From contig JABUQX010113317.1 of the NCBI GenBank assembly GCA_015478945.1, positions 1 to 10,000 of the forward strand: DNA of 10,000 nucleotides, read 5' to 3'. The notes beneath the pieces were generated by a model. That model saw nothing but the letters and a program-made list of their open reading frames with translations. It ran no database searches and had not been told where the DNA came from. Both the position numbers and the translations under genes were made by a program. The DNA comes from Trachelipus rathkii. Lineage: Eukaryota; Arthropoda; Malacostraca; Isopoda; Trachelipodidae. Each line of letters begins with the position of its first letter. Positions within the stretch are counted from its first letter, which is position 1. This document shows positions 1 through 8,302 of the stretch, piece after piece.

Positions 1-60
1 TCAATATAAAGGACTCCTGTTGTCTACTTCATCTACTATACTTATAATATATATAGTTCA

Positions 61-330
61 GAGGCGCCAGCATGCGCCTAGTCCCAGCTAAGTTAGAACT
101 GAAAACTCACCACCTGCACCACCAACGACCGACAGGCGAATCCCCTCGCCCGCGCCCCCGCTTCCCGAACACCCGCCGCCGCGTGCCGACCTAAGCAATT
201 TTGCCGCATGAAAGTGACAATCTATCTACTTCATGGTTCCCCATCAGTTTTCGGGAGCCCTCCGTCTTCCGGTAAGCGCCCGCAGGGCGCAATATGATCT
301 CCCTCTCGTTCGCGAACGAAAATATATTAT
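61..330. repeat. CpG-rich islet, outer left arm
   Basis: A sharply GC-rich stretch sits in otherwise AT-rich DNA. It has two cores: about 133-193 with many CGCCCG/GCCGCCGCG runs, and about 275-320 with GCGCCCGC followed by GGGCGCAATAT. Both cores have counterparts in the right-arm islet at 8303-8400, where they lie about 41 bp apart. Here about 75 extra bases separate them. A 66-codon open frame overlaps the region (233-433), but it is not conserved in the other arm and I do not regard it as a gene. Confidence 0.7.
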
Positions 331-700
331 ATCTCCTATAGCAGTCATCCTCTCACTTTCTTCTATTTCATTAATTAAACACTTCAAGATAAGAATTTCT
401 GTTTCAAATTTCATACTAATTGAATACTCATAATCATATTTTATCTCATAACTAAACATATTTAATTTAAACAATTTTCGCGAATAACATCATTATACAG
501 GACCTACATTTATTAAAACACATTATATATTTATAACATTATTCTTTTTTTATAATAACTTTTTACTTAATACTTTTTAATTTATAAATTTTAAAAAAAA
601 TGTATGGTAATAAAGAAAAAAATCGAAGTGTCGATAAATAACATAACTAATATTATTCATCTTTCACTACAATTTAGATAACGAAATATTCTTTAATAAA
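331..700. repeat. AT-rich outer segment, left arm
   Basis: This segment has no gene. It pairs with about 8040-8300 in the right arm. A good anchor is CATAACTAAACATATTTAA...TTTCGCGAA at about 447-484, which matches the minus strand around 8171-8205 (CATACTTAAACAT...TTTCGCGAA). The rest is poly-A/T and TTTATAA-rich low-complexity DNA. Confidence 0.65.
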
Positions 701-1640
701 ACATAAAACTTCTTACAGTCCTTAAACAGTAAACTCAGTTAAAATCCACCAAAAAGACGGATGATTAACAAATAAAACAATAGAATATAGTTATGTCTTT
801 TATGTTTAACGTATTAACTGCATACTACAATGTTTATCTGCTTTATACCATAGCTTTTATAACATGCTTAAAAGCATATAACTCTACATTTATAAATAAT
901 ACCATACTTAAAAGCAGTAATTCAGTAAATTAAAAATATAATAAACAATATAGAGACAGATTTTTAGCACCAAAAGGAATAGTATGCTTTTGTTTTCTTT
1001 AATTGCTTTACTGCTTTAACTTCTGCTTTACTGCTTTTTTCACCTCAAAATATATTTACTGCTTATGATAAAACTCACATACATTAATAAACATTAAAAG
1101 ACTAGTACATTGCTAAATAAAACATCTATAGATAGGGTTGATTACATAACCCGAATAAAAGGCATTAGTTTATTAGAATGCTTTTGTTTTAAACTTTGTC
1201 TTTTACTGCTTTAATCCTTTTTCTGCTTTAATCTGCTTATACTGCGATCTTTGCTTATTTATACTTTTCTGCTGTTAACTGATTATAAATCTTTCCTGCT
1301 TTACTTATAAAGTAAGCTTAACTCATAACCTGTTTTCACTTTTTGCGACTCAAGGCTAGTATAATTATATTAATAACATTACAATTACTACATAATCTTC
1401 CAATCAGTAAATCAATAGAGGTGGGACCTAACACTAAGGGGGGATCTCAGTATGCTTTCTGTTCTTACTGCTTTAACTGCTTAAACTCATGATTTCTTAC
1501 GTGCTTTAATACTCATGTTTTTCTCGCTTAACTCATATGTTTTGGATAAGAAAAATAAATTTAATAAATGATTTAATACTGCTTTTTAACTCATATCGTT
1601 TAACATTTATTCTTCTTATGATTATTCTTAACTCATAACT
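700..1640 (+). repeat. ACTGCTTTAACTCAT tandem array with interspersed modules, left arm
   Basis: Many degenerate copies of a unit of roughly 10-22 bp, consensus about TACTGCTTTAACTCATG, are concentrated at about 985-1075, 1170-1330 and 1440-1620. Between these runs lie degraded copies of an 85-90 bp module ending in GAATAGTATGC-like or GGATCTCAGTATGC-like sequence, at about 700-755, 918-986, 1110-1182 and 1370-1455. Each has a counterpart in the right arm in mirrored order. There is no coding signal. The spacing of the units is irregular, which rules out a CRISPR array. Confidence 0.75.
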
Positions 1641-1798
1641 ATTATTAATTTATAATATTATTTTAATATTTACTTAATTACTTAATTAAATGAAATAAAT
1701 TGATATTATTTTACCTATTTTTACTTTTATTTTATTAGTTTCAAACCAACTATGTTATTTAACAATTACTCTCATATAATTCCCATAAAACAAACATT
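1641..1798. other. AT-rich spacer, left arm
   Basis: A low-complexity AT-rich spacer lies between the GCTTTA array and the CA block. It corresponds loosely to the A-rich stretch at about 7110-7260 in the right arm. No gene or regulatory site can be supported here. Confidence 0.5.
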
Positions 1799-2100
1799 AG
1801 AACGCACATACACACACATATACACACCAACCACACACAACAACCAACACACACTTAACTTGATCACAGCCATCCTAATGACACCTAACACATTCACTCA
1901 AGACCACTTCACATATATACCCCTAGAACTAAAACTAACACATTATACAAACTTACATAACACGCGGTTCAACACACACACAACAGCACAGCACACAACA
2001 CAACCACACACACACACACACACACTTTACATCATCAGATTCACACTTCAATATGGACACTTAAATAAAAAAGAAATTCACTATGACACTTACATCTAAC
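1799..2100 (+). repeat. (CA)n-rich block, left arm
   Basis: A long imperfect CA microsatellite with a pure run at about 2005-2025. One frame stays open for 115 codons (1752-2099), but its product is almost entirely Thr, His, Asn and Gln from ACA/CAC/CAA codons, so it is a simple-repeat translation and not a gene. The mirrored block in the right arm is (GT)n-rich, as expected for an inverted copy, but it has diverged far more than the complex modules. Confidence 0.85.
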
Positions 2101-2575
2101 CATGATCTACTGGTACATTTTAGCTATCTTATACATGCACGCGTCACACATTTTCCTACCAAAACACATAATACCACTTATAACACATTCACTGATATCC
2201 TTCACAATCCACATTCACGTATGACACTCTACATTTACCCATAGACACTTACATTTACCTTCCACATCCATCATCACACAGATTTCTTATACACTACACA
2301 CTACCATTACTTACATCATACAGCAGATTAACTTACGACTACACAAGATTTACTTACCCCTCACTCTTCTACAGATTTATACTTACACTCACACAGATTT
2401 ACTTGAACAAGCTGATTTACTTACACTCACAAACAATTTACTTACACACATCAGATTCTACTTAACACCCAGATTACTTACATCACACAGATTTATTACT
2501 TACATGCTCACACACACATGATTAACACACACACACACAATCACACGCACACTCACTTACACATATAATGTAAAT
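2101..2575 (+). repeat. Tandem array of a ~24-bp CACAGATTTACTTACACT unit
   Basis: After a transitional CA-rich stretch (2101-2270), about ten degenerate copies of a 20-26 bp unit run from about 2272 to 2505. The core is CACAGATTTACTTACACT. Examples begin near 2344, 2371, 2395, 2410 and 2480. CA repeats follow at 2510-2565. The unit looks like a CA microsatellite that acquired a fixed interruption and was then amplified. Related pieces (TAAATCTGTGTG, GTAATCTGTGT) occur in the right arm at about 6259-6331, where the array is much shorter or eroded. Confidence 0.75.
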
Positions 2576-2845
2576 ATTAATTAATAACAATTTTATGTTT
2601 ATAATTAAACTGTTCTTTATTTTACTACATTCAAAATATACTAAAATTAATTTCAAAGTTTCTTATCTTAAAACTTCTATAATAACTCAATCATTATTAT
2701 ACTCTTGTGCAAGAAGAATTTATTATTTAACTGTTAATACCGTTTTGTTTTATAACTTTTATAAACTATCAAGTTTAAAAATTAACTTTTACTAAATTTT
2801 CATGAAATTTGATTTTATGTACCAAATATTTTACGTTACCTTAAA
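2576..2845. other. AT-rich spacer, left arm
   Basis: This AT-rich stretch has no recognisable gene. It pairs broadly with about 5935-6180 in the right arm. The 66-codon open frame here (2595-2795) is rich in Phe, Tyr, Ile and Leu, has no family features, and is not kept in the other arm. Confidence 0.5.
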
Positions 2846-2945
2846 TGCAGAAAATCAGTAATTCAGTAGGTCAAGCCCCTAGCACCACTCACACAAGCTT
2901 ATGCCCGTCTTTTTGTTCTATTGAACTTACTGCTTACATCATCTT
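2846..2945 (-). repeat. Inner copy of the GGTGCTAGG / TGATTTACTG module, left arm
   Basis: Contains CAGTAATTCAGTAGGTCAAG followed by CCCCTAGCACC and CTTATGC, then TTACTGCTTAC. Read on the minus strand this matches the plan of the modules at 7383-7980 (GCAT..., GGTGTAGG or GCTAGG, TGATTTACTG, GCTTTA). The mirrored copy in the other arm is at about 5832-5930, with an exact 13-base match (2874-2886 with 5881-5893). The same module therefore lies on both sides of the CA block. Confidence 0.65.
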
Positions 2946-3177
2946 AAGCCATGTATAAGTCATACAAAATTTAACCAAAAAATAAGTCTTCTCTGTAGAT
3001 AACAATGTATATTTTAACTTAAATCATTCTAAGTTCTTATTTAAAAGTAACAATTATTCACTTACATTTAATATTATTCGCTCGAATGTACTAACGTAAA
3101 AATTCACAAAAGTTCCTTTAATTATCTCGGAATTTTTTCTTCATGATTATGTATTAATTATCTATGTACATTTGACA
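2946..3177. other. AT-rich spacer, left arm
   Basis: AT-rich non-coding DNA that pairs loosely with about 5612-5831 in the right arm. I see nothing else in it. Confidence 0.5.
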
Positions 3178-3475
3178 TCCAATCCCCGAGAAACACAACA
3201 ACCCGCCAACTCCTTCAGATAGGCAAACTGATAACCTCTCTCTGTAAAAAATGTGTTTGAAATAACCTAACTTTAGGCCTAAAGTATAGGATATTCCTTT
3301 TTGTAGCCCGGGGCGATTTAAGGCCTAATTCCAGGTCAAATATATTTCAAAACTGACCTCTTTCTGTAAAATGGCATACTGATTTACGGCCTATTAGGCC
3401 TAAATTTAGGATAAGCCTTTTTGTATCCCATGCGGATTTAAGCGCCTAACCAGTCAAGGAAGGTAATTCCAGTAT
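3178..3475 (+). repeat. Two tandem ~115-125 bp GGCCTAA units, left arm
   Basis: After a conserved lead-in (CCAATCCCCGAGAAACACAA...CTCCTTCAGATAGG, 3178-3222) come two diverged copies of one unit, at about 3235-3357 and 3358-3470. Each runs CTGTAAAA, a variable part, TAGGCCTAAA, TAGGATA, CCTTTTTGTA, CCC(GG/AT)GCG, GATTTAAGGCCTAA, CCAGGTCAA. The whole block has a clean mirror at about 5305-5610. AGGCCTAAATTTAGG is itself a dyad, so small hairpins are nested inside the large one. I do not recognise the family. Confidence 0.8.
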
Positions 3476-4133
3476 ATGACAAGACATCATTGTTATAATT
3501 ATTACTACATTTATAAATATATCTCAAACTGAAACATGCTGGATTTCATAAAGAACTCCCTTGAAGCAGTTTAAAGAAAGGAATTTTCAACTTACTTGGT
3601 GATTGTCCCGGAGTAAATCCTATCTCTATGATATGACCTCGGATGTGATTATGGATCGAGAAATGTATTTATCGTCTTTTGAAAAGTTAAAAGCTTTGTC
3701 TTAAACTTGTATTTGAGCAGGTGTGTTTTATTATCTTTTTAGACCACAACGATCATTTCTATAAAATCCATATGTCATTAAAGCTGTTTAAGCAGTGCAT
3801 CAGGTTCTATCTGATTTGTAAGTTAATAAGATGTTTTATTACTTTCCCTAGTGTATATCATATTTAAATAAATACTTACAACATTGAGGACTAATTATTA
3901 ATTTCACTAGAATAGAAATAATCTAATTCACTAGATTTATTAGCTTTCAGATCAACGTGAAGCAAAACGCCAAGACGCGCCCGCCAAGCGCGACCTATCG
4001 GCTGCGGAATCCGACGCATGACAACCCGCCGCTAATATTACTACGTTACGGTCGCGAAAATATACTGGGGCGTTCGTATTTCAAAGGGGTAGGAGCATTA
4101 CATCCTAGCAGGTTGACTATCTTGGACACGTCC
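3476..4133 (+). repeat. Apex segment of left arm with CpG-rich patch
   Basis: This is the most complex and best matched part of the arm, paired with 4157-4722. Conserved stretches include TGAAACATGCTGGAT (3531-3545), CCTATCTCTATGATATGACC (3619-3638), CGTCTTTTGAAAA (3673-3685) and AGCAAAACGC (3961-3970). A GC-rich patch at about 3965-4060 stands out from its surroundings and is only partly kept in the other arm (4280-4325). The 62-codon frame over it (3957-4145) is not conserved in the mirror copy, matches no family I know, and is not called as a gene. Confidence 0.75.
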
Positions 4134-4156
4134 TTCAGTATGTAAATTCAAGATTT
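4134..4156. other. Palindrome axis, almost no spacer
   Basis: The last convincing pairs across the centre are AGGTT...GACTAT (4110-4120) with its complement at 4175-4189, and ACGTCC (4128-4133) with GGTACGT (4157-4163). At most about 23 bases remain unpaired. Such a short centre is expected for a foldback duplication or for a long-read hairpin artefact, and is less typical of two separately inserted inverted copies. Confidence 0.75.
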
Positions 4157-4746
4157 GGTACGTAATTCAAGGGTATAGTCTACGAACCTTATAATACATG
4201 TGGTTTCAAATCGCCCTTAGTTTATTAAAGTCCTGGTATATCAGTGTTTATTACAAACCGAGGAGAATAAATCTCGATGGTTGCGAATGCATACCACATC
4301 TTGCGGGCGCTTCTTCGCGTTTTGCTCACGTGCAATCTACTATAAGAATCTATGAATTAATTATTATCTATTCTATGATATATAATCTATTCCCTCAAAA
4401 ATGTAAATATTTATTATATATGATATAACCTAGTAAAAATAAAACACTTTTAATACAATCAGATACACATTGTTTGCGCCGCTTCAACACTAATATGACT
4501 ATGTATTTTAAAATGCTACGTTTTGGGGTACTAAGATAAAAAACCACACCTGTCAAAACAAGTTTAAGAGAACAGTTAATTTTCAAAAGACGTTAAAATA
4601 ATTCTCGACCAATCACATACCGGGTCATATAGAGATAAGGATTACTCCGACCAACCACAAGTAAGGAAAACAATTTCCGTTCTTAACTGCCTTAAAAGAT
4701 CTTACCGATCCAGCATGTTTCAAGTTGACAATTATTTCCTAATAAG
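4157..4746 (-). repeat. Apex segment of right arm
   Basis: Mirror of 3531-4133 on the minus strand, with the exact matches given for the left apex segment. It includes a smaller GC-rich patch (about 4284-4330, TTGCGGGCGCTTCTTCGCG) paired with 3961-3990. The short open frames here (4198-4428 forward and 4395-4586 reverse) have no family features and are not shared with the left arm. Confidence 0.75.
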
Positions 4747-5278
4747 TAATAATAAGTTATGATTGTATTTCAAGTTTTAATAAGCTATTTCTGTACATAA
4801 TTTAAATTTATCTTAAACAATAATTTTTTTGAAAAACAATAACTTTGAGAAAGAAGAAAATATTTTAACATTTCAACAACGGCGTTTTGTCCTCTAAACT
4901 TGAGACATCTTCAGAGGATTTAACACGATACATATTGAGCGATAGTCTTAATTAATATATAATCATTTACAATCAAATGTTTTGTCCTAACAGATAATAC
5001 ATTAATTTTATGTTAATGTTTGGACTGCTGTTTGATTGTAGAAGGCCCGCATTTAAGTTATCTGTGGACTTCACATGATCCTATAATATTGTGAAGTGTT
5101 TAGAAATATTGCTAATAGTGGATTGACCAATTAATTTTAAATGTCATCAAATAAAGTATTTTAAGAAAATTAAAGATTATGTAACAGTAAATACTATTTA
5201 TATATTCACAATAAAATCAAAAACTTTTATAAAAATCAAAGGCTGATGTAAGGAATTAATAACAGTATATAATAATAA
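4747..5278. mobile_element. Candidate ~514-bp insertion present only in the right arm
   Basis: The left arm has about 50 bp between its anchors at 3480 and 3531, whereas the right arm has about 570 bp between the matching anchors at 4722 and 5290. The extra DNA (4756-5269) is bounded by the 9-base direct repeat TAATAATAA at 4747-4755 and 5270-5278. The left arm carries a single related sequence at about 3493-3505. This pattern suggests a transposon insertion with a target-site duplication, though the site is AT-rich and the repeat could be chance. The insert has only weak terminal similarity (GTTATGATTG at one end, TGTTATTAATT inverted at the other). It holds an internal inverted repeat of ACAATCAAA (4969-4977 and 5030-5038) with TCC/GGA flanks. 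It has no coding frame of note. Confidence 0.55.
4881..4918 (-). other. Possible degenerate hammerhead-ribozyme-like core
   Basis: On the minus strand CTGAAGATGTCTC, then AAGTTTA, then GAGGACAAAACGCC resembles the conserved half of a type I hammerhead: CUGAUGA, short stem II, GAAA, start of stem III. The stem II pairing (GTCTC with GAGGAC, one bulge) is visible. The core deviates at CUGAAGA in place of CUGAUGA and AAAA in place of GAAA, and I find no convincing stem III partner upstream. If related at all, it would be an inactive relic, for example of a Penelope-like element or retrozyme. Confidence 0.25.
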
Positions 5279-5289
5279 CAATGATTCTG

Positions 5290-5612
5290 TCTATACTTCG
5301 AAATACACTTTGACCTGGTATTAGGCTTAACTCCGCATGGGATACTACAAAAAGGCTTAATCCTGAGATTTTAGGCCTCAAATTTAGGCCTACAGTAGGT
5401 TATGCAACCCACAATTTTACAGAAAAAGGCTCAGTTGAAATATATTTTTGACCTTGAATTAGGCCTAAATCGCACCGGGCACAAAAAGAGACTTAATCCT
5501 AAATTAGGCCTATAAGTAGTTAGTTCAACTACAATTTTTACAGACGAGAGGCAGTTTCTTATCTGTAAGGAGTGCGGGGTGTTATGTGTTTTCTCGTGAT
5601 GGATTGGTAATC
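5290..5612 (-). repeat. Two tandem GGCCTAA units, right arm
   Basis: Mirror of 3178-3475. Copies lie at about 5305-5425 and 5426-5550, followed by the lead-in with CTCTCGTCTGTAAAAA, ACTCCTTACAGATAAG and CACGAGAAAACACA on the minus strand (5536-5602). The exact 13-base match TCCGCATGGGATA (5332-5344) pairs with 3424-3436. Both arms carry both units, so the duplication of the unit came before the palindrome formed. Confidence 0.8.
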
Positions 5613-5831
5613 TTTACCAAATAAAAATATAAAAAGAATAACGATGTTATTTTAAAAAAACTTTTTGAAATTATTTTTAGTTACACGAAGCGATTTATTA
5701 GAGTATGTAAGTGAAATAATTGTTATTTTAAATAAAACTTAGAATGGATTTTATAAAAACATGTTTGTAGAAGTCATCCATTACTTATTTGTTATTTTTA
5801 TTACTATACTAAACATGGCTAAAGATGAACT
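5613..5831. other. AT-rich spacer, right arm
   Basis: AT-rich non-coding spacer corresponding to 2946-3177. No gene, RNA or regulatory element can be supported. Confidence 0.5.
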
Positions 5832-5930
5832 GTGCAGTAACAGTCAATAAGAACAAACGTGCATCGCTTGGTGTAGAAGGGGTGCTAGGGGCTGACTACT
5901 GATTTCTGACTTTACTGCTTTATACGGTCC
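5832..5930 (+). repeat. Inner copy of the GGTGCTAGG / TGATTTACTG module, right arm
   Basis: Reads GTGCAGTAACAGTCAATAAG ... GTGCATCGCTTGGTG ... GGTGCTAGGGGCTGACTACT then GATTTCTGACTTTACTGCTT. It mirrors 2846-2945 and shares its layout with the four outer modules at 7383-7980. Confidence 0.65.
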
Positions 5931-6185
5931 GTACAACTATTATTTTTTAAATAAATATCATAATTTTAGTAAGTTATTTAAAAACTTGATAGTAATAACA
6001 TTTATAAACAAAAAGTAATTAACAGTTACATAATAAATTCTTTGTTTCAAAGATATGAATGATTTATTTATAGAAGTTTTAAGCAAATTCGAAAATAATT
6101 TTTGTTATTACTTCACGATATTTTTTTAAACCGAATTTATAAACATATTGATTTTTTTTAATTAATGATTATATATTCGTTATTA
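5931..6185. other. AT-rich spacer, right arm
   Basis: AT-rich spacer mirroring about 2576-2845, made of long T/A runs. Nothing else is recognised. Confidence 0.5.
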
Positions 6186-7095
6186 CAATGTGTACGTGCA
6201 GTTGGCCGTGTGTGTGAGGTGTGTGTGTGGAGGTGTAGTATAATCCTGTGGTGTTAATAAATCTGTGTGCCTGGCAGCTAAACTCGGTGTGCTAAAGTAC
6301 CACATCTGCTGTGTGTACAAGTAATCTGTGTCGTGAGTTAGTAACCAAACCATCTTGCTATGAGTACAGTAAACATCTCCGGTCCGAAACCTGTTGCATA
6401 TACTGATAGTGACGCACTAGATACACGCCTAACTCGTGTGCAGTGTAAACACAAACACACTAAGACATCTGCGTTGTAGCAAAAACATCGTGATCAGAAT
6501 AGTAGTAAATTATATGTGTGTGTGTGTGTTGAATGTGTAGTGTAAAATTGTAAAATATTTCTATAATTTAAACATGTAAAGTGATTACAAAGATGACAAT
6601 ACGTGTAAACGTAATAAAAGAGATATATCTAGGCTAACATAGTTTGAAAACTCAAGTAGTAAAAAAAAATTTGTGTCTGTGTGGTGTGTGTGTGTGTTAG
6701 TGACCAAAAAAAAAAAATAAGCGTGTGACTATCAAAATTCGTAAAATGAAATAAAGTGGATCTAAATAAAAAAAGGGGTACAATGTACAAGTGATCATAA
6801 CAGTAGAATGTGTGTAAAGATAGATATAAAAGAATGAAGAATGTGTGTATAATGAATAAGTGAAATGTAGTTATAATGTGTGTAGTATGATGTGATATGT
6901 GTGTAATGTGATATAGATAAAAGACCAAAGCGTAGCATGTAAAAGTATCACACCTGATCAAGATATAAACAGTATGAAGGTCCAAGATGAAAGTGATCAA
7001 TCAAAAGTGCATGTGTGTAAAAAAGTGTCAAAGTGAATATGATTTTGATAAGTTTTTAGTGTAAATAGTGTAGTGTGTGTGTGTGTGTATTGCGT
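6186..7095 (-). repeat. (GT)n-rich block, right arm
   Basis: Mirror of the left-arm CA and CAGATTTACTT arrays. GT-rich runs occur at about 6208-6235, 6516-6530, 6673-6698 and 7071-7090, with TAAATCTGTGTG and GTAATCTGTGT remnants of the 24-bp unit at about 6259-6331. The rest is GT/AT-rich filler with A-runs (6704-6717). The 123-codon reverse frame (6629-7000) is a translation of this filler, dominated by Thr, His, Ile, Phe and Tyr, and is not a gene. The block is about as long as its partner, but the detailed match is poor, as expected where repeat slippage is rapid. Confidence 0.75.
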
Positions 7096-7260
7096 GCAAA
7101 AATATAATAACATAGCAAAATATAATTGATAGACACTGAAGTATAAATAATAAATACAAATAAATAATAAGAAATCAATAAAATAATAATAAAATAAATA
7201 AAAAATATATAATAAAATAAAAGTATTAAAACAAAAATAAAAAACATAATGTAATAAAAT
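7096..7260. repeat. A-rich low-complexity tract
   Basis: Almost pure A/T made of AATAATAAA, AAATAAATA and similar. The 98-codon reverse frame crossing it (7056-7352) is a Phe/Ile/Leu/Tyr run caused by composition and is rejected as a gene. Confidence 0.7.
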
Positions 7261-7982
7261 GCATCACTTAAAGCAGTAAAACATTGAGTTAAAGCAGTAA
7301 ACAATGAGTTAAAGCAGTAAAACAATCGAAGTTTAAAAGCAGTAAGAACCATTGATTAAAGCATAACGCAGTAAAACACAGGCAACACTAATCCCCCGCT
7401 TGGTTAGGTCCCACTTCTATTGATTTGATTACTGTTTTCAGTAGTAATTTAATAAATATATGAGTTGAAGCAAAGATAAAAACATATGAGTTGAAAGAGT
7501 AAGCAGAAAAGTTTACAACCAGTAAAGCAGAAAAGTTAAAGCAGTTAAAGCAGAAAGTTAAAGCAGTTAAGCAGAAAATTTTTAAAGCATAAAAAGCATA
7601 AAACAAAAGCATACTAATCCTTAGGTGTGGTAACACCTCATTGATTTACTGATTACTGTTCAGTATGAATGTATTTGAGTTAAAGCTATGTAATGTATGT
7701 GAGTTAAAGCAGAATTAAAGCAGTAAAGCTAGTAACAACAGCCTACTAAACCTAGGTGTAGGTAACATCTCTTTGATTTACTGATATCTACTGCTTCAGG
7801 AATGTAATGTTAATAAATATGTGAAGTTTAAGCAGAAAAATAGACGTTAAAGGCAGTAACATGAAGTTTAAAGCAGTAAATACAGTCCAAACAAAGCCAT
7901 ACTATTCCCTCTGTTGCTAGGCACATTTACTGATTTACTGGTTAACTGCTTTAAGGTATGTAAAGTTATTGAATATGTGATA
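7261..7982 (-). repeat. GAGTTAAAGCAGTAAA tandem array with four dispersed modules, right arm
   Basis: Runs of AAAGCAGTAA/GAGTTAAAGCAG repeats lie at about 7265-7372, 7466-7608, 7680-7735 and 7820-7890. They alternate with four copies of an 85-90 bp module at about 7383-7471, 7609-7710, 7741-7833 and 7896-7982. The module consensus in pieces is GCATACTAATCC, TAGGTGTAGGTAACACCTC, TTTGATTTACTGATTACTG, CAGGAATGTAATG, TTAATAAATATGTGAGTT, AAAGC. The first module has an excellent partner at 1418-1432 in the left arm. Alternation of a fixed module with a variable-length short-unit array gives a higher-order repeat of about 130-225 bp. The 82-codon reverse frame here (7388-7636) is not a gene. Confidence 0.8.
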
Positions 7983-8302
7983 TACTTTCGACAATTTGTG
8001 TAAATAAATTGATATATATCAGACACTCTGCGATTTTTTGTTTTTACAAACGATTTTTAAGCGTCTAATGAATGCAAAAATATCAAGTTAAAAATTTTAA
8101 TCCAATAAAATATTGTTAATAAATATATAGTTAAATTTACTTGGTCCTTAATTATTTAGATTTTTAGTTTCGCGAAATGTTTTTAATAAAATGTTTAAGT
8201 ATGAAAATAAAATGATGACCAAGTAAATTGAAAAGAATTCTTTGCAAATGATTAAGATGAAAATAATAAATGAATCATTATAGTATAATATATTTTTTTC
8301 AT
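7983..8302. repeat. AT-rich outer segment, right arm
   Basis: Mirror of about 331-700, anchored by TTTCGCGAA and the flanking ATGTTTAAGTATG motif (about 8169-8203). It contains no gene. Confidence 0.65.

Larger units (their letters stand above)
48..4133 (+). repeat. Left arm of a giant imperfect palindrome
   Basis: This arm is the reverse complement, with many substitutions and indels, of the right arm at about 4157-8480. Exact anchors seen by eye include 1418-1432 with 7403-7417 (14 of 15 bases), 2874-2886 with 5881-5893, 3424-3436 with 5332-5344, 3531-3545 with 4708-4722, 3673-3685 with 4580-4592, 3961-3970 with 4317-4326, and 4115-4120 with 4175-4180. All fall in one collinear order, and the diverged sequence between them also aligns. 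The arm has no credible coding sequence. It is a series of modules: CpG-rich islet, AT-rich segment, GCTTTA array, CA block, 24-bp tandem repeats, a GGTGCTAGG module, doubled GGCCTAA units, and apex. Its outer end is unclear because the window begins there; the last convincing pairing is ATATATAG...GGCGCCAG at about 48-70. Confidence 0.9.

Noticed and set aside
1..47. Continuation of the LINE or palindrome at the left edge
   Set aside because: The first 40 bases translate to nothing like RT motifs and do not clearly pair with the right arm. The window edge prevents a decision.
1752..2099. 115-codon forward open frame
   Set aside because: It is a translation of a (CA)n-rich microsatellite, nearly all Thr/His/Asn/Gln, and is not preserved in the mirrored block.
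4033..4042. TAATATTAC, the nonanucleotide of rolling-circle origins in CRESS DNA viruses
   Set aside because: There is no flanking stem able to present it in a loop and no Rep-like coding sequence nearby. A single such 9-mer is unremarkable in 10 kb of AT-rich DNA.
3957..4145. 62-codon frame with a GC-rich start, resembling a small exon
   Set aside because: The mirrored sequence at about 4160-4330 does not keep the frame, no family is recognisable, and no splice-site context could be supported.
4920..5045. Inverted repeat of ACAATCAAA as a MITE terminus
   Set aside because: The hairpin (about 4969-4987 with 5022-5038) is internal to the candidate insertion and lacks a target-site duplication of its own.
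6629..7352. Reverse open frames of 123 and 98 codons
   Set aside because: They arise from (GT)n and A-rich filler, with products dominated by Phe, Ile, Tyr, Thr and His, no domains, and no conservation in the other arm.
7388..7636. 82-codon reverse open frame
   Set aside because: It lies within the AAAGCAGT tandem array. The repeated Ala-Leu-Phe pattern simply reflects the repeat unit.
7261..7982. CRISPR-like alternation of repeats and spacers
   Set aside because: The repeats are short, degenerate and irregularly spaced, the intervening pieces are themselves copies of one module, and the sequence is eukaryotic.
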